In this document: one piece after another, positions 9,376 through 17,508 of the stretch
Layout of the letters: each line of letters opens with the position of its first letter
Position numbering within the stretch: the stretch's first letter is position 1
Assembly (NCBI RefSeq): GCF_907165215.1
Contig: NZ_CAJRAY010000026.1
Span: forward strand, 1 to 64,000
Direction: 5' to 3'
From: Thermobacillus xylanilyticus
Lineage (GTDB): Bacteria > Bacillota > Bacilli > Paenibacillales > Paenibacillaceae
Length of the DNA stretch: 64,000 bases
Program-made: the position numbers and the translations under genes
Notes under the pieces: model-generated
The model's input: only the letters and a program-made list of their open reading frames with translations
Database searches by the model: none
Told to the model about the DNA's origin: nothing

Positions 9376-11457
9376 TTACGCCGCCGGCTGCTCCATCAGC
9401 CCGGCCGCGATCTGCTGAACCGGCGTCAGCAGCAGCCGGTACAGGAGCGCCGCTTCTTCCTGCCGCTTGAGCAGATCCGCGCCGTCAAAGACCGGAACGC
9501 CGCTCGCCGAAGGCGCCACTTCCGGACCGTGCAGTCCCAGTGCGACCATCATGCGCACCGCGGGCAGCGCCCATTCCGCGGTATTCCCTTCCACCGGAAC
9601 GTCGGCGAAGATCGTTTCCGGGAACAGCAGTTTGTAGGCGTTCCAGACGATGACCGCCGCTTCCTGGCGCGTTGCCGGCCGGTCGGGATCGAAACGGCCG
9701 TCGCTGCCTCCGCTCACCAAGCCGAGCTCGGCCGCCGCCTGGATGTACGGCGCCAGCGGATGGCCCGCGATATCGGTGAACGCGTACGTGTCCGATGTCG
9801 AGCCGCGTACCGCGCTCACGGCCATCAGATGCCAGACCAGCTCCGCCCGGGTCACCGGACGCCCGGGCTCGAACGTCAGGCCTTCCTCGTTCGGGTAGTA
9901 GCCGAGCGACTGGATGCCGAGTATGAACGGCGCATACGGATGATCCGCCGCCACATCTTCATACCCGACGGGCGTCTCTCCCTTGCGCGCATAGCCGAGC
10001 GGATTGAGCGCCGACTCCTTCATATAGACCGTTCCGTCTTCATCGACCCGGAATGCGGCGAAGCGCTGCATCATCTCATCGACGAACAGGTTGCCGCCCG
10101 CATGGCGCAGGCTGCGCTCTCCGATGAGCGCGTCGGACAGCGTCAGCGTGCCGTCTTCGCCCTTCTCGACCGCATAGACGATGGAAGGCAGGCGCAGGTC
10201 GGCATACAGCCCTTCCAGATCCTCGAGCCGGACGGCCGGATCCTGCCCGAACGCCTCAAGATCGGCGGGCGCCCCGTACGACGGGAAGAACGACGCCATG
10301 AACTGCATATAGAACAGATCGCGCAGCGCGCCCATCTGATTGTACGTCAGGAAGACGCCGGTTTCTTCTTCCGGCAGAAGCAGCAGCATCGAGCTGTTGC
10401 CCGGCAGATCGCCCAGCTTGGTCAGCACGTCGCGGCTTGCGCCTGCCATCGGAAGCTGCGCGGCCGATTCGAAGCCGTAGGTCGTATCCGGCAGCAGCGG
10501 ATGGATGGCGTTCCGGTATTCGCTCATTGCGGCGACGGATTCCGCGGAGAGCACCCGGGCGCCGTCCGGAGCCGCGCCTTCGTTCAGGAACGCGATCATG
10601 AACTTGCCGATATCTTCCGCCGTCGCTATCATGCCGCCGTGGGGCATGACGGTCGGACGGAACACATACGGCTCGATCGGTTCGCTGCCCGGCGCTGTGT
10701 ATCCCGTCGCCAGCCGTTCAAGATTTTCCCGGTTCAGAATGAATCCGCTGCTGTCCATGCCGAGCGGCCCGAACACATGGTTCTGCATGTAATCTTCGAA
10801 CGGTTCGCCGCTTACGTTCTCCACGATCAGCCCGAGCAGCAGATAGGCGAAGTTGTCGTACATGTAAGCCGTGCCCGGCTCGCGGACGACCGGCGGCATG
10901 TGCTGCTTCGCATAGTCTTCAATCGAAACGTACAGATCGAAGTCCCCGTGCAGATCTTCGCTCTGCGGATCTCGGACTTCGAAACCGCTGCGGTGCGTCA
11001 GCAGATGGGCCGTCGTCACCGGCGTGTCGAACGGGTTCTCGAATTCGAGGCCCGGCAGATAGGTGCGGATGTCCTCATCAAGGTCGATCTTCCCCTGCTC
11101 GACGAGCTGCATGACCGCGACGGCCGTGAACGTTTTCGAGACGGACGCCATCCGGAACAGGGTATTCGCCGGATCGACGGCTTTCTTCTTCGCGTCCGCG
11201 AATCCGAAGCCTTCCTGCGCGATCACTTCGCCGTCCTTCACGATGACGACCGCGGCTCCCGTATAGAACGGTTTCGCTTGTTCGGACGCGAAGAACGCTT
11301 CCAGGAACTCCGCCGCCGACTCCGCCGTCAGCGGCTCCCCCGCCGGCTGCTCCGCTGCGAACGCCTGCAGCGGCACGGCCATCAGGAACGCGGCGGCCAG
11401 CGCCAGCATGCGCAGCGCGCGCGGCAGCGTGAATGTTGCGGATTTGCTCAAATTCAT
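9376..11457 (-). CDS. Serine hydrolase (beta-lactamase/PBP4* fold) with C-terminal SLH repeats, 693 aa
   Basis: Exported penicillin-binding-protein-like hydrolase. A signal peptide (residues 1-35, cleavage likely after AFAA) is followed by the serine hydrolase domain with S105-V-S-K108 (nucleophile and base) and Y200-D-N202. From about residue 510, S-layer homology repeats follow (HPYAPFILGIQSLGYYP, then HPLAPYIQAAAELGLVSGG), which bind pyruvylated wall polymer. The protein should sit on the cell wall and act as an esterase, D-amino peptidase or carboxypeptidase; the substrate is unknown. Start chosen at 11457 because GGGAGGGGAAAACTTG precedes it; an in-frame ATG at 11487 is less well placed. 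Confidence 0.88.
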   Translation of the reverse strand: MNLSKSATFTLPRALRMLALAAAFLMAVPLQAFAAEQPAGEPLTAESAAEFLEAFFASEQAKPFYTGAAVVIVKDGEVIAQEGFGFADAKKKAVDPANTLFRMASVSKTFTAVAVMQLVEQGKIDLDEDIRTYLPGLEFENPFDTPVTTAHLLTHRSGFEVRDPQSEDLHGDFDLYVSIEDYAKQHMPPVVREPGTAYMYDNFAYLLLGLIVENVSGEPFEDYMQNHVFGPLGMDSSGFILNRENLERLATGYTAPGSEPIEPYVFRPTVMPHGGMIATAEDIGKFMIAFLNEGAAPDGARVLSAESVAAMSEYRNAIHPLLPDTTYGFESAAQLPMAGASRDVLTKLGDLPGNSSMLLLLPEEETGVFLTYNQMGALRDLFYMQFMASFFPSYGAPADLEAFGQDPAVRLEDLEGLYADLRLPSIVYAVEKGEDGTLTLSDALIGERSLRHAGGNLFVDEMMQRFAAFRVDEDGTVYMKESALNPLGYARKGETPVGYEDVAADHPYAPFILGIQSLGYYPNEEGLTFEPGRPVTRAELVWHLMAVSAVRGSTSDTYAFTDIAGHPLAPYIQAAAELGLVSGGSDGRFDPDRPATRQEAAVIVWNAYKLLFPETIFADVPVEGNTAEWALPAVRMMVALGLHGPEVAPSASGVPVFDGADLLKRQEEAALLYRLLLTPVQQIAAGLMEQPAA

Positions 11458-11529
11458 CAAGTTTTCCCCTCCCATGTAATGGTTCATGTATTGCTCGGAC
11501 TGCCAACACTGCTACATACGTTTTCCGTG

Positions 11530-12645
11530 CTATCCGCGTTCCGCCAAATAGACCAGCAAGACGACCACCAGAATCGGCGCGAGGAAAATGATCCATGCGA
11601 GCGGGCGGGCAAAATTGAACGTCCAGCCGATGCCGAACCTCTTCTCCAGGAACAGCGCGGGGTCGTCGGGATTGAAGTAGAATTGTCCAAGGATCCAATA
11701 TTTGTCGTCGTCGCGGTTCACCTTGCCGTCCGCGGCCGGGGGCGCCTCTTCCGGCAGCCGGATGCGGCTTCCGCCCTGCCCGGTGACGAAACCGAGCCGG
11801 ACGGCCCACAGCAGGGTGATGATGACAATCGACAAGATGAAAGCCAGCTGGACGCTGAAGTCAAACCCGAGAAGCTGCTGCAGCGGAATCGAGCCGAACA
11901 GGACGATGAGCAGAAATCCCGTCACCAGGGTGAACGCGGACCATTTGCGCCGGAAAATCAGGTTGCGCCGCAGCGAATTGCGCGGATTGGCGGCGTCGAT
12001 CTGCTGTTTGCTCGCGGAGATGCTGTAGTTCACGACGGCGAAAATGGCGATCATCAAGAGCTGAATCCACACCGGGAAGAGCACGATTCCCGGACTTTTG
12101 TCCACGACGTTCGTCGGCGTGCCGTCCATGCCGTACTGCATGACGATCCGGTCCGGGAAGTCATCGTAATAGGCGATGCATATCCAGGCCGTGGCGGCCG
12201 CGACGAGCAGATGGGGAATGAACCAGGCCATGGAGTAGGCGCGTTTCTCCCGGTAAAATTCGGTGTCGACGACCGTCTGCTGCATCCCGGCGGACACCAG
12301 GCCGCGCTGCTTCTTCATCGCCCGCATGCGGAAATGAAACCGCAGGTACAGCGCCAGATGCACTGCCAGCATGACCCCCACCGCCGCCGGCAGCAGCCAG
12401 CCGAGCTGCTCCTCGTCCAGTCTCGCGGCGGCAATCAGAGAAGCGATGACGACCAGCAGGCTGACCGCCCCCGTCACGGTCGCGTAGGTCCGGCGCATGG
12501 CGCTGATCTCGGGGTCGTCGAAATATTTCTCCTCGATTGATACGCCGAAACTTTCCGTTCGCCGCGTCAGGTACGGCATGCACGTGATGATCACGCCGAG
12601 CGGCAGCGTTACAATTGCAAGCAATGCGAATCCGATGCCGTTCAT
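11530..12645 (-). CDS. DUF1648/DUF5808 multi-spanning membrane protein (371 aa)
   Basis: Integral membrane protein of unknown function with about 8-9 hydrophobic segments. A DUF1648-like stretch lies mid-protein (FPDRIVMQYGMDGTPTNVVD). A DUF5808-like tail follows near the C-terminus (KYWILGQFYFNPDDPALF, then FGIGWTFNF). Proteins of this type commonly sit next to a YtrA-subfamily GntR regulator, as here, and have been linked to envelope stress. Start chosen at 12645: AAGGAGGAATCCTGAC precedes it and it follows the regulator stop by one base. A longer in-frame reading from 12738 would run through the regulator gene and is rejected. Confidence 0.85.
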   Translation of the reverse strand: MNGIGFALLAIVTLPLGVIITCMPYLTRRTESFGVSIEEKYFDDPEISAMRRTYATVTGAVSLLVVIASLIAAARLDEEQLGWLLPAAVGVMLAVHLALYLRFHFRMRAMKKQRGLVSAGMQQTVVDTEFYREKRAYSMAWFIPHLLVAAATAWICIAYYDDFPDRIVMQYGMDGTPTNVVDKSPGIVLFPVWIQLLMIAIFAVVNYSISASKQQIDAANPRNSLRRNLIFRRKWSAFTLVTGFLLIVLFGSIPLQQLLGFDFSVQLAFILSIVIITLLWAVRLGFVTGQGGSRIRLPEEAPPAADGKVNRDDDKYWILGQFYFNPDDPALFLEKRFGIGWTFNFARPLAWIIFLAPILVVVLLVYLAERG

Positions 12646-12646
12646 G

Positions 12647-13036
12647 TCAGGATTCCTCCTTCGTGAAATGTCTGTAGATGCGTCTGCACATGTCAAGGAA
12701 ATCGGCTTCGTCCATCCGGCGGCAGACCGCTTCGGCAACGATCGGGCGCATCTGCGATTCGAGCCTGCTGCGGAAGGCTTCGTCGGCCGGCGGCATCGGG
12801 TCCGGTCGGACGAGCGCGCCGCGCTGCCGGTGCACCTGGATGAATCCTTCCTGCTTCAGATGGGTGTATGCCTTGTTCACGGTGTGCAGGTTGATGCCCA
12901 GATCCGCAGCCAGCGCCCGCACCGACGGCAGCGGCTCGCCCGGCTTGAGCTCTCCGGACGCCATTCCCTCGATGATCTGGTTCGTGAGCTGCACATAGAT
13001 CGGAACATCCGACTGATAATCAATTTGAATCAGCAT
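12647..13036 (-). CDS. GntR-family (YtrA subfamily) transcriptional regulator, 129 aa
   Basis: Small dimeric repressor: a winged helix at about residues 10-75 (PLPSVRALAADLGINLHTVN is the recognition region) plus a short helical C-terminal dimerisation tail. This is the YtrA layout rather than the long effector-binding FadR or HutC layouts. Start chosen as the ATG at 13036 because ACGGAGGT lies 7 bases upstream; an in-frame GTG at 13045 is too close to that site. It forms an operon with the DUF1648/DUF5808 membrane protein, and a palindrome covering its own -10 box implies autoregulation. Confidence 0.9.
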   Translation of the reverse strand: MLIQIDYQSDVPIYVQLTNQIIEGMASGELKPGEPLPSVRALAADLGINLHTVNKAYTHLKQEGFIQVHRQRGALVRPDPMPPADEAFRSRLESQMRPIVAEAVCRRMDEADFLDMCRRIYRHFTKEES

Positions 13037-13060
13037 GCCCGGCACCTCCGTTCTGTATGA

Positions 13061-13083
13061 CTGTTCTATTTGTAATATAACAG
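13061..13083. promoter_or_regulatory. Palindromic operator for the GntR regulator
   Basis: Arms CTGTTCTATT and AATATAACAG match at 9 of 10 positions around a TGT centre. The site covers the -10 box of the gntR promoter, which fits autorepression by the YtrA-type product. Confidence 0.7.
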
Positions 13084-13102
13084 TTGTCTCATAAGAAGTA
13101 AA
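13074..13102 (-). promoter_or_regulatory. gntR operon sigma-A promoter
   Basis: On the minus strand TTTACT, a 17-bp spacer and TATATT, about 40 bp before the regulator start. The -10 lies inside the palindromic operator. Confidence 0.65.
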
Positions 13103-13116
13103 GCAATTCTTCTGTT

Positions 13117-13145
13117 TTGAATGTGCCGTTTTCTATGTGTATAAT
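13117..13145 (+). promoter_or_regulatory. yitT sigma-A promoter
   Basis: TTGAAT, 17-bp spacer, TATAAT on the plus strand, 62 bp before the ATG. It is divergent from the gntR promoter. Confidence 0.7.
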
Positions 13146-13207
13146 TTTGAATGTCCGCTGACGCTCGGGCTTGTTCGCGGGCGAGACTACAATGGGGCTG
13201 ATTTTTT

Positions 13208-14074
13208 ATGGGTGTTGCGAAGAAGAAACGGCTGCTGCACGAGGCGCAGCAACTTCTGATGATCGCCGTCGGGGCCGTCATCGCGGGGATCGGACTCGAA
13301 CTGTTTCTCGTTCCGAACGATATTCTGGACGGCGGCGTCATCGGCCTGTCGATCATCGCGGCCAAAATGTCCGGTCTGCCGATGAGCATTTTTATCGTGG
13401 TACTCAATCTTCCGTTCCTTTACATCGGCTTCCGCAAGATGGGGCTGCGCTTTACGTTCCATACCCTGTTCGGCGTCGCCATTCTTTCGGCGACCACCGC
13501 TTACCTGCACCATTTTGAACCGATCACGGACGACATGTTCCTGGCCACCATCGTCGGCGCGGTCATTCTGGGCGCCGGCGTGGGCCTCGTCATCCGCACC
13601 GGCGGCGCGCTGGACGGCACCGAAATTGTCGCCATTCTGGTCAGCAGGAAGAAACCCGTCTCCGTCGGCCAGTTCATCATGATCATCAACGTGTTCATTT
13701 TCCTGCTGGCGGCGATGCTCGTGTTCAGTCTGGAGACGGCCATGTACTCCATCATCACCTATTTCATCGCCTTCAAGATGATCGACATCGTCGTCGAAGG
13801 TCTCGAGGAATTGAAGTCGGTCAATATCATCTCGGACAATCCGGAGCCGATCGCGCAGGCCTTGACGAAGAAATTGGGCCGGGGCATGACGTACATATAC
13901 GGCGAAGGGGCGTTCACGGGCGAACCGAAGAAGATCATCTACATCATCGTCAGCCGGATCGAACTCAGCGATCTGCGCGAAACTGTACACGAGCTCGATC
14001 CGAAGGCCGTCATTGCAATCGAGAACGTCGCGGACGTCTCCGGCAGCAACTTCAGAAAGAAGGCGGCGCATTAA
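13208..14074 (+). CDS. YitT family membrane protein (DUF161/DUF2179), 288 aa
   Basis: Five to six membrane spans in residues 15-190 (YitT_membrane), with the family motif FLVPNDILDGGVIGLS near 35-50 and GGALDGTEIVA near 132-142. A cytoplasmic DUF2179 domain follows at about 195-285 (GRGMTYIYGEGAFTGEPKK). Length is normal for the family. Function is not established; homologues are widespread in Firmicutes. The Shine-Dalgarno site is weak (GGGGCTGA, about 8 bases away). The gene is monocistronic and its stop touches the 3' end of a group II intron remnant on the other strand. Confidence 0.9.
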   Translation: MGVAKKKRLLHEAQQLLMIAVGAVIAGIGLELFLVPNDILDGGVIGLSIIAAKMSGLPMSIFIVVLNLPFLYIGFRKMGLRFTFHTLFGVAILSATTAYLHHFEPITDDMFLATIVGAVILGAGVGLVIRTGGALDGTEIVAILVSRKKPVSVGQFIMIINVFIFLLAAMLVFSLETAMYSIITYFIAFKMIDIVVEGLEELKSVNIISDNPEPIAQALTKKLGRGMTYIYGEGAFTGEPKKIIYIIVSRIELSDLRETVHELDPKAVIAIENVADVSGSNFRKKAAH

Positions 14075-14690
14075 ATCGAGTAGGAGGGGGCGGCTAGCCC
14101 CCGATCTCTCACACCACCGTACATGCAGGTCCGCATACGGCGGTTCCGAAAGGTTAACGAAACGCCATATAGCGATCAAGCAGACTGACAAGCCCTTGCG
14201 ACCGCCAATAGCGGGTGTCAAGGGCATTGTTTAGGTTGCGGGACATTTCCCATGGGCCACGGCGAGAATTAGCCATGATATGGACGAAGTATTCCGGCAC
14301 ACTCAACGCCCGGAGTTACACGTTGACGTGTCCGTACCCGTTTCCATTGCTTCCACAGACACATGCGCAGCCGTCGGCGAATCCATTGGTCGAACGTCGT
14401 GCAGTGCGTTTTCGCCGAAGCCAGTCGGAAGTGTCCAATCCAGCCCACCATGTACTGGTTCAATTCCCGAATTCGTTGATCCATGGAGACGGGCCGGGTT
14501 CCGGAGGTCAGCTCTCTGATGCGACTCTTGAAGCGCTCGACCGTCTTCGGAGCCAACCGGATGGTCGCTTCCCGATCGGGAAGAAAGCTGAATCCAAGGA
14601 ACCTCCTCTTCCACGGCCGATCCACCGCGCTTGCCAGCCCCCATTCCGGACTTTCACCGTAGAGATGACGCCTATGCCGGGCGTACTGCG
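14075..14690 (-). mobile_element. Decayed, 5'-truncated group II intron
   Basis: At the 3' end on the minus strand a domain V-like hairpin is readable (GCCGTATGCGGACCTGCATG, then TACGGTGG) at about 14111-14150. A domain VI-like stem (GGGGGCTAGCCGCCCCC) near 14087-14103 and a terminal CTCGAT follow, which is the usual 3' structure of bacterial group II introns. Upstream is the C-terminal third of the maturase. Domains I-III and the reverse transcriptase are missing, so the element cannot be autonomous. The 5' limit at about 14690 is an estimate. Confidence 0.75.
14154..14645 (-). pseudogene. Group II intron maturase C-terminal remnant (frameshifted)
   Basis: Reading on the minus strand from about 14645, SAVDRPWKRRFLGFSF, RIRELNQYMVGWIGHFRLAS and WIRRRLRMCLWKQWKR match the maturase (GIIM) domain of intron-encoded proteins. 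Near 14314-14320 the frame is broken by one extra base. In the next frame the expected tail continues: VPEYFVHIMANSRRGPWEMS, then QGLVSLLDRYMAFR and a stop at 14154. The reverse transcriptase domain is absent. Two independent lesions (5' deletion and frameshift) make it non-functional. Confidence 0.85.
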
Positions 14691-14692
14691 GC

Positions 14693-14725
14693 AAAGGCTT
14701 CGCTCCCGATGGGAACGAAGCCTTT
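14693..14725. terminator. Bidirectional terminator-like hairpin
   Basis: AAAGGCTTCG and CGAAGCCTTT arms, extended by TCCC/GGGA, with a short loop and T-rich flanks on both sides (CCTTTT on plus, GCCTTT on minus). It lies at the 5' edge of the intron remnant. Class C group II introns insert just after terminator stems, so this may be the original terminator of the gene at 14897-15643. Confidence 0.55.
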
Positions 14726-14765
14726 TCTGCTGCGGGCATGGACCGTATGAAGGCACGATTCCGAC

Positions 14766-14885
14766 GTGGTGCATTTTTGCACTCTATCCGGATCATTTTG
14801 CGGGCATTCGGTGAAATGTGGTGCAAATCTGCACCCTATCAAGCCTTCCGGCATTTGACGAGCGAAATGTGGTGCATTTTTGCAC
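14766..14885. repeat. Hairpin tandem array, period 51-52 bp (2.3 units)
   Basis: The sequence GTGGTGCA-(4-5 nt)-TGCAC occurs at 14766, 14818 and 14869. Each copy forms a GTGCA/TGCAC stem with a short A/T-rich loop. The segments between copies are related (both end in GAAAT just before the next copy). No coding frame runs through. Function unknown. Confidence 0.8.
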
Positions 14886-14896
14886 TTGATTGCCGG

Positions 14897-15643
14897 TCAG
14901 ACGATGCGAATCCGCACGGTCTCCCGCACCGCGCCATCCCGCCCGGCCGCCGCGACGCGGATTGCCAGGCGCTCCCACACCGCCTCGAGCGCATGGCGCT
15001 TGTCGAACGTCCGCCATGTGTTCATGTTGAGCGGATCGTCATAATCCAGCAAGTAATCCGCAGGAAAATGCGACTTGCCGTGCTCCGACCCGGTGAACCA
15101 GAAATACTCGACGAGCGGCGCAAGCCACTCCCGATCATCCTTCAGCGGCGACGCCGGATCCGCGATCCGGAATTCGCCCGCATCCGCCGTTTCGGCCGCC
15201 GGTCCAGCCCCCGGATCATGCCGCTCTCGCGCGGCTTGCCGGACCCGCTGTTCCTGCAGCCGCCGGCAAGCTTCAAGCCGCTCTTCCAGCCGGTCCGCCG
15301 GGATGCCGGCCCATCGGCATGCTTCCGCCAGCCCGTCCGGCTCCACATCCTGCACGATCACCGGTGGATGCGCCGCCAGCGATTCGATTCGGTATCCCAT
15401 TCCGTTCATGAAGATGTCGCACTTCGCGCCGGCCGGCGCGGGCCGAATGCCGACGCTGTCCGCCAGCGCGGCGATCTCGCCATTGTTGAGCCTGCCCAGC
15501 GTCGCCACGCCCAGATCCGGCGGCAGCTCTCCATATTCTCTCACAAACCCCGTGGTCTGTATCCGCCCCTGCATCGCGCGCCGGTCCCGGGCCAGCACCA
15601 GCATCAGCTTGAGCAGCAGCCTGCTGCGTTCGAACGGTTCCAT
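14897..15643 (-). CDS. Hypothetical protein, faint restriction-nuclease-like pattern (248 aa)
   Basis: Not recognised as a named family. Residues 74-97 (CDIFMNGMGYRIESLAAHPP) and the later stretch LAPLVEYFWFTGSEHGKS, then FPADYLLDYDDP (about 172-203), resemble in spacing a pattern I associate with some type II restriction-like proteins: a KADVYING-type strand and a YFLF-G...S..PA segment. No catalytic PD-(D/E)xK can be assigned with confidence and no methyltransferase is adjacent. The start is placed at 15643 because AAGGAGGACGGC precedes it ideally; an in-frame ATG at 15670 has a weaker site. It lies 113 bp downstream of a kinase gene, same strand. It could equally be a nucleotide-binding or structural protein. 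Confidence 0.7.
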   Translation of the reverse strand: MEPFERSRLLLKLMLVLARDRRAMQGRIQTTGFVREYGELPPDLGVATLGRLNNGEIAALADSVGIRPAPAGAKCDIFMNGMGYRIESLAAHPPVIVQDVEPDGLAEACRWAGIPADRLEERLEACRRLQEQRVRQAARERHDPGAGPAAETADAGEFRIADPASPLKDDREWLAPLVEYFWFTGSEHGKSHFPADYLLDYDDPLNMNTWRTFDKRHALEAVWERLAIRVAAAGRDGAVRETVRIRIV

Positions 15644-15756
15644 GCCGTCCTCCTTCTCGTCCGTTGTCATTACCTTGCTCCATTATCGCGCGCCGGTCCC
15701 GGAATCGCAAGCGCCGCCTTCCGGCCCTGCGGTCACCTGCAGCGCCGGCTTCACCT

Positions 15757-17508
15757 TCATGCCGAACGCTCCGCCTGCAGCGGCAGCTCCACGATCACCG
15801 CCGTGCCCTGCCCCGGCACACTGTCGATGCGCAGCTCCGCCCGCCCGCCGTACAGATGCCGCAGCCGCTGGCGCGTATTCGCGAGCCCGATATGCCGCAT
15901 CCCGCTCCCGCTTCGCGCCGGCGGCCGCTCCAGCACTTCGGCGAGCCGCTCCGCCTCGATGCCGACGCCGTCGTCCTCCACGCGGATGACCAGCGTATGA
16001 TCGTCCGCGCAAACCGCCGAAATGCGGATCGTGCCATGCCCGTCCTCGTCCGGACAGATGCCGTGGAAGATCGCGTTCTCGACCAGCGGCTGGAGCAGGT
16101 GCCGGGGCACCAGGCCGTCCATCGCCCGCTCGTCGAGCTGCCACTCGACCTCGAACAGGTCCGTATAGCGGTACGCCTGAATCGCGACATAGTCCTTGAG
16201 CAGCGCAATTTCTTCGCGCAGCGTCACGAGCGCGTGCTCGCTGCCCGTGCGGGCGGCATCCTGCAGCAGGCGGATGAAGGAGCCGACCATCTGCACGATG
16301 TCGTCATTTCTCCCTCTGCGCGCCATATAGATCACCGCATTCAGCGTGTTGTAGACGAAATGCGGGTTCAACTGGGACAGCAGCAGATGGAGTTCCAGCT
16401 CCCTTTTCTCCTGCTCGTGGCGGATCGATTCCTCCAGATGGACGCGCAGCTCGCGGACCATCCGGTTGAACCCCTGCCCGAGCCGCTCCAGCTCGTCTCC
16501 CGTGCGGATGTCGACGGAGACTAGCAGATTGCCGCTGGAGACGGTATTCATCGCCTGGTACAGCCTGAGAATCGGCCTGGACATGCGGAGAATGGCCGGC
16601 ATCATGAGCAGCAGGTTCAGCGCCATGCTGACCAGCGAGAACACGACGAGCAGGTAGATGACCACCCGTCCCCGAATCAGCAGCGCGCCCTTGTCGATGA
16701 CGGCGGCCAGCTTCCAGTTCTGCTTCTCGAACTTGTCGACCAGCACGACCGCGCCATCCCGCTCGAACCGCTCTCCGGCATCGGAAGTGTCCGCGAAGAT
16801 GCCGGCGGCCGCTCCGATTTCGCCGCGCGCATACAGCACATCGCCGGCGTCGTTCAGCCAGACGAGGCCTTCGAACCCTTCGCTGCCGTAATCGAGCAGT
16901 TCCCGAAAATGGCTGTAATCAAGGTTGACGATGAACTTGCCGATCTCCCGGTTCGGCTGCGCAATGTCGCGCACCGCCACGATGAAGCTGATCATCTCGC
17001 TCTCCTCGTAAGCACTCGCCGTCAGCAGCATCCGGTGCGGCACGGTCAACGCGAACTGCGCGCCGGAGCGAACGAAGTTGGCATACCACGGTTCCTGCAA
17101 TTTCCCGGCAAAATAGTCGTCATACCCCGCCTCGCTCCAGAACGTCTGGCCGTCCGGCAGCACGAGCGCGAAACTTGCAACCTCCTTTCGCAAGCCGCGG
17201 TAGCTGTCCAGATGATCCATCGTGCGGTCGAACAACGCGAACTGATCGTAGATCGGCAAGTCGTTGTACGTTTTGAAAAAAGACTGCACCGGTTCCGAAA
17301 TGATCAGCGTGAACGCGAAGTTGGCGATATCATCCGACATGTACTCCAGCTGGCGCGCCGTCTGGGCGAGTTGCGCCCGATCTTCCTGGATCATCTGATC
17401 CTTCAGAATGTATTCGAAGAAGAAGTACGTGAACATGCCCGAAATGACAAAATTGACGCACGCCGTCAGGACGATCCGCTGCAGAATGACCGACCGCAGA
17501 CGCTTCAC
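15757..17508 (-). CDS. Sensor histidine kinase, HisK_3/YesM type, GTG start (583 aa)
   Basis: Membrane kinase paired with the regulator at 17505-19031. Span 1 lies at about residues 8-32 and span 2 near 270-295, enclosing an extracellular sensor. A HAMP-like linker (MSRPILRLYQAMNTVSSGNL) is followed by the kinase core with LNPHFVYNTLN (phospho-His), PLVENAIFHG and EDDGVGI. The start is the GTG at 17508: it forms a GTGA overlap with the regulator stop and sits about 9 bases after GGGAGGA, whereas the in-frame GTG at 17517 abuts that site. Order is regulator first, kinase second, opposite to the other two pairs here. Confidence 0.92.
   Translation of the reverse strand: MKRLRSVILQRIVLTACVNFVISGMFTYFFFEYILKDQMIQEDRAQLAQTARQLEYMSDDIANFAFTLIISEPVQSFFKTYNDLPIYDQFALFDRTMDHLDSYRGLRKEVASFALVLPDGQTFWSEAGYDDYFAGKLQEPWYANFVRSGAQFALTVPHRMLLTASAYEESEMISFIVAVRDIAQPNREIGKFIVNLDYSHFRELLDYGSEGFEGLVWLNDAGDVLYARGEIGAAAGIFADTSDAGERFERDGAVVLVDKFEKQNWKLAAVIDKGALLIRGRVVIYLLVVFSLVSMALNLLLMMPAILRMSRPILRLYQAMNTVSSGNLLVSVDIRTGDELERLGQGFNRMVRELRVHLEESIRHEQEKRELELHLLLSQLNPHFVYNTLNAVIYMARRGRNDDIVQMVGSFIRLLQDAARTGSEHALVTLREEIALLKDYVAIQAYRYTDLFEVEWQLDERAMDGLVPRHLLQPLVENAIFHGICPDEDGHGTIRISAVCADDHTLVIRVEDDGVGIEAERLAEVLERPPARSGSGMRHIGLANTRQRLRHLYGGRAELRIDSVPGQGTAVIVELPLQAERSA

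Noticed and set aside
9346-12540. Very long open frame (1064 codons) on the plus strand opposite the SLH hydrolase and DUF1648 genes
   Set aside because: Antisense frames stay open in GC-rich genes. It has Arg/His/Gln-rich composition, no domain and no ribosome site, and the opposite genes have clear families.
14766-14885. CRISPR array
   Set aside because: The 17-bp units are themselves hairpins, the spacers are related to each other rather than unique, and there are no cas genes.
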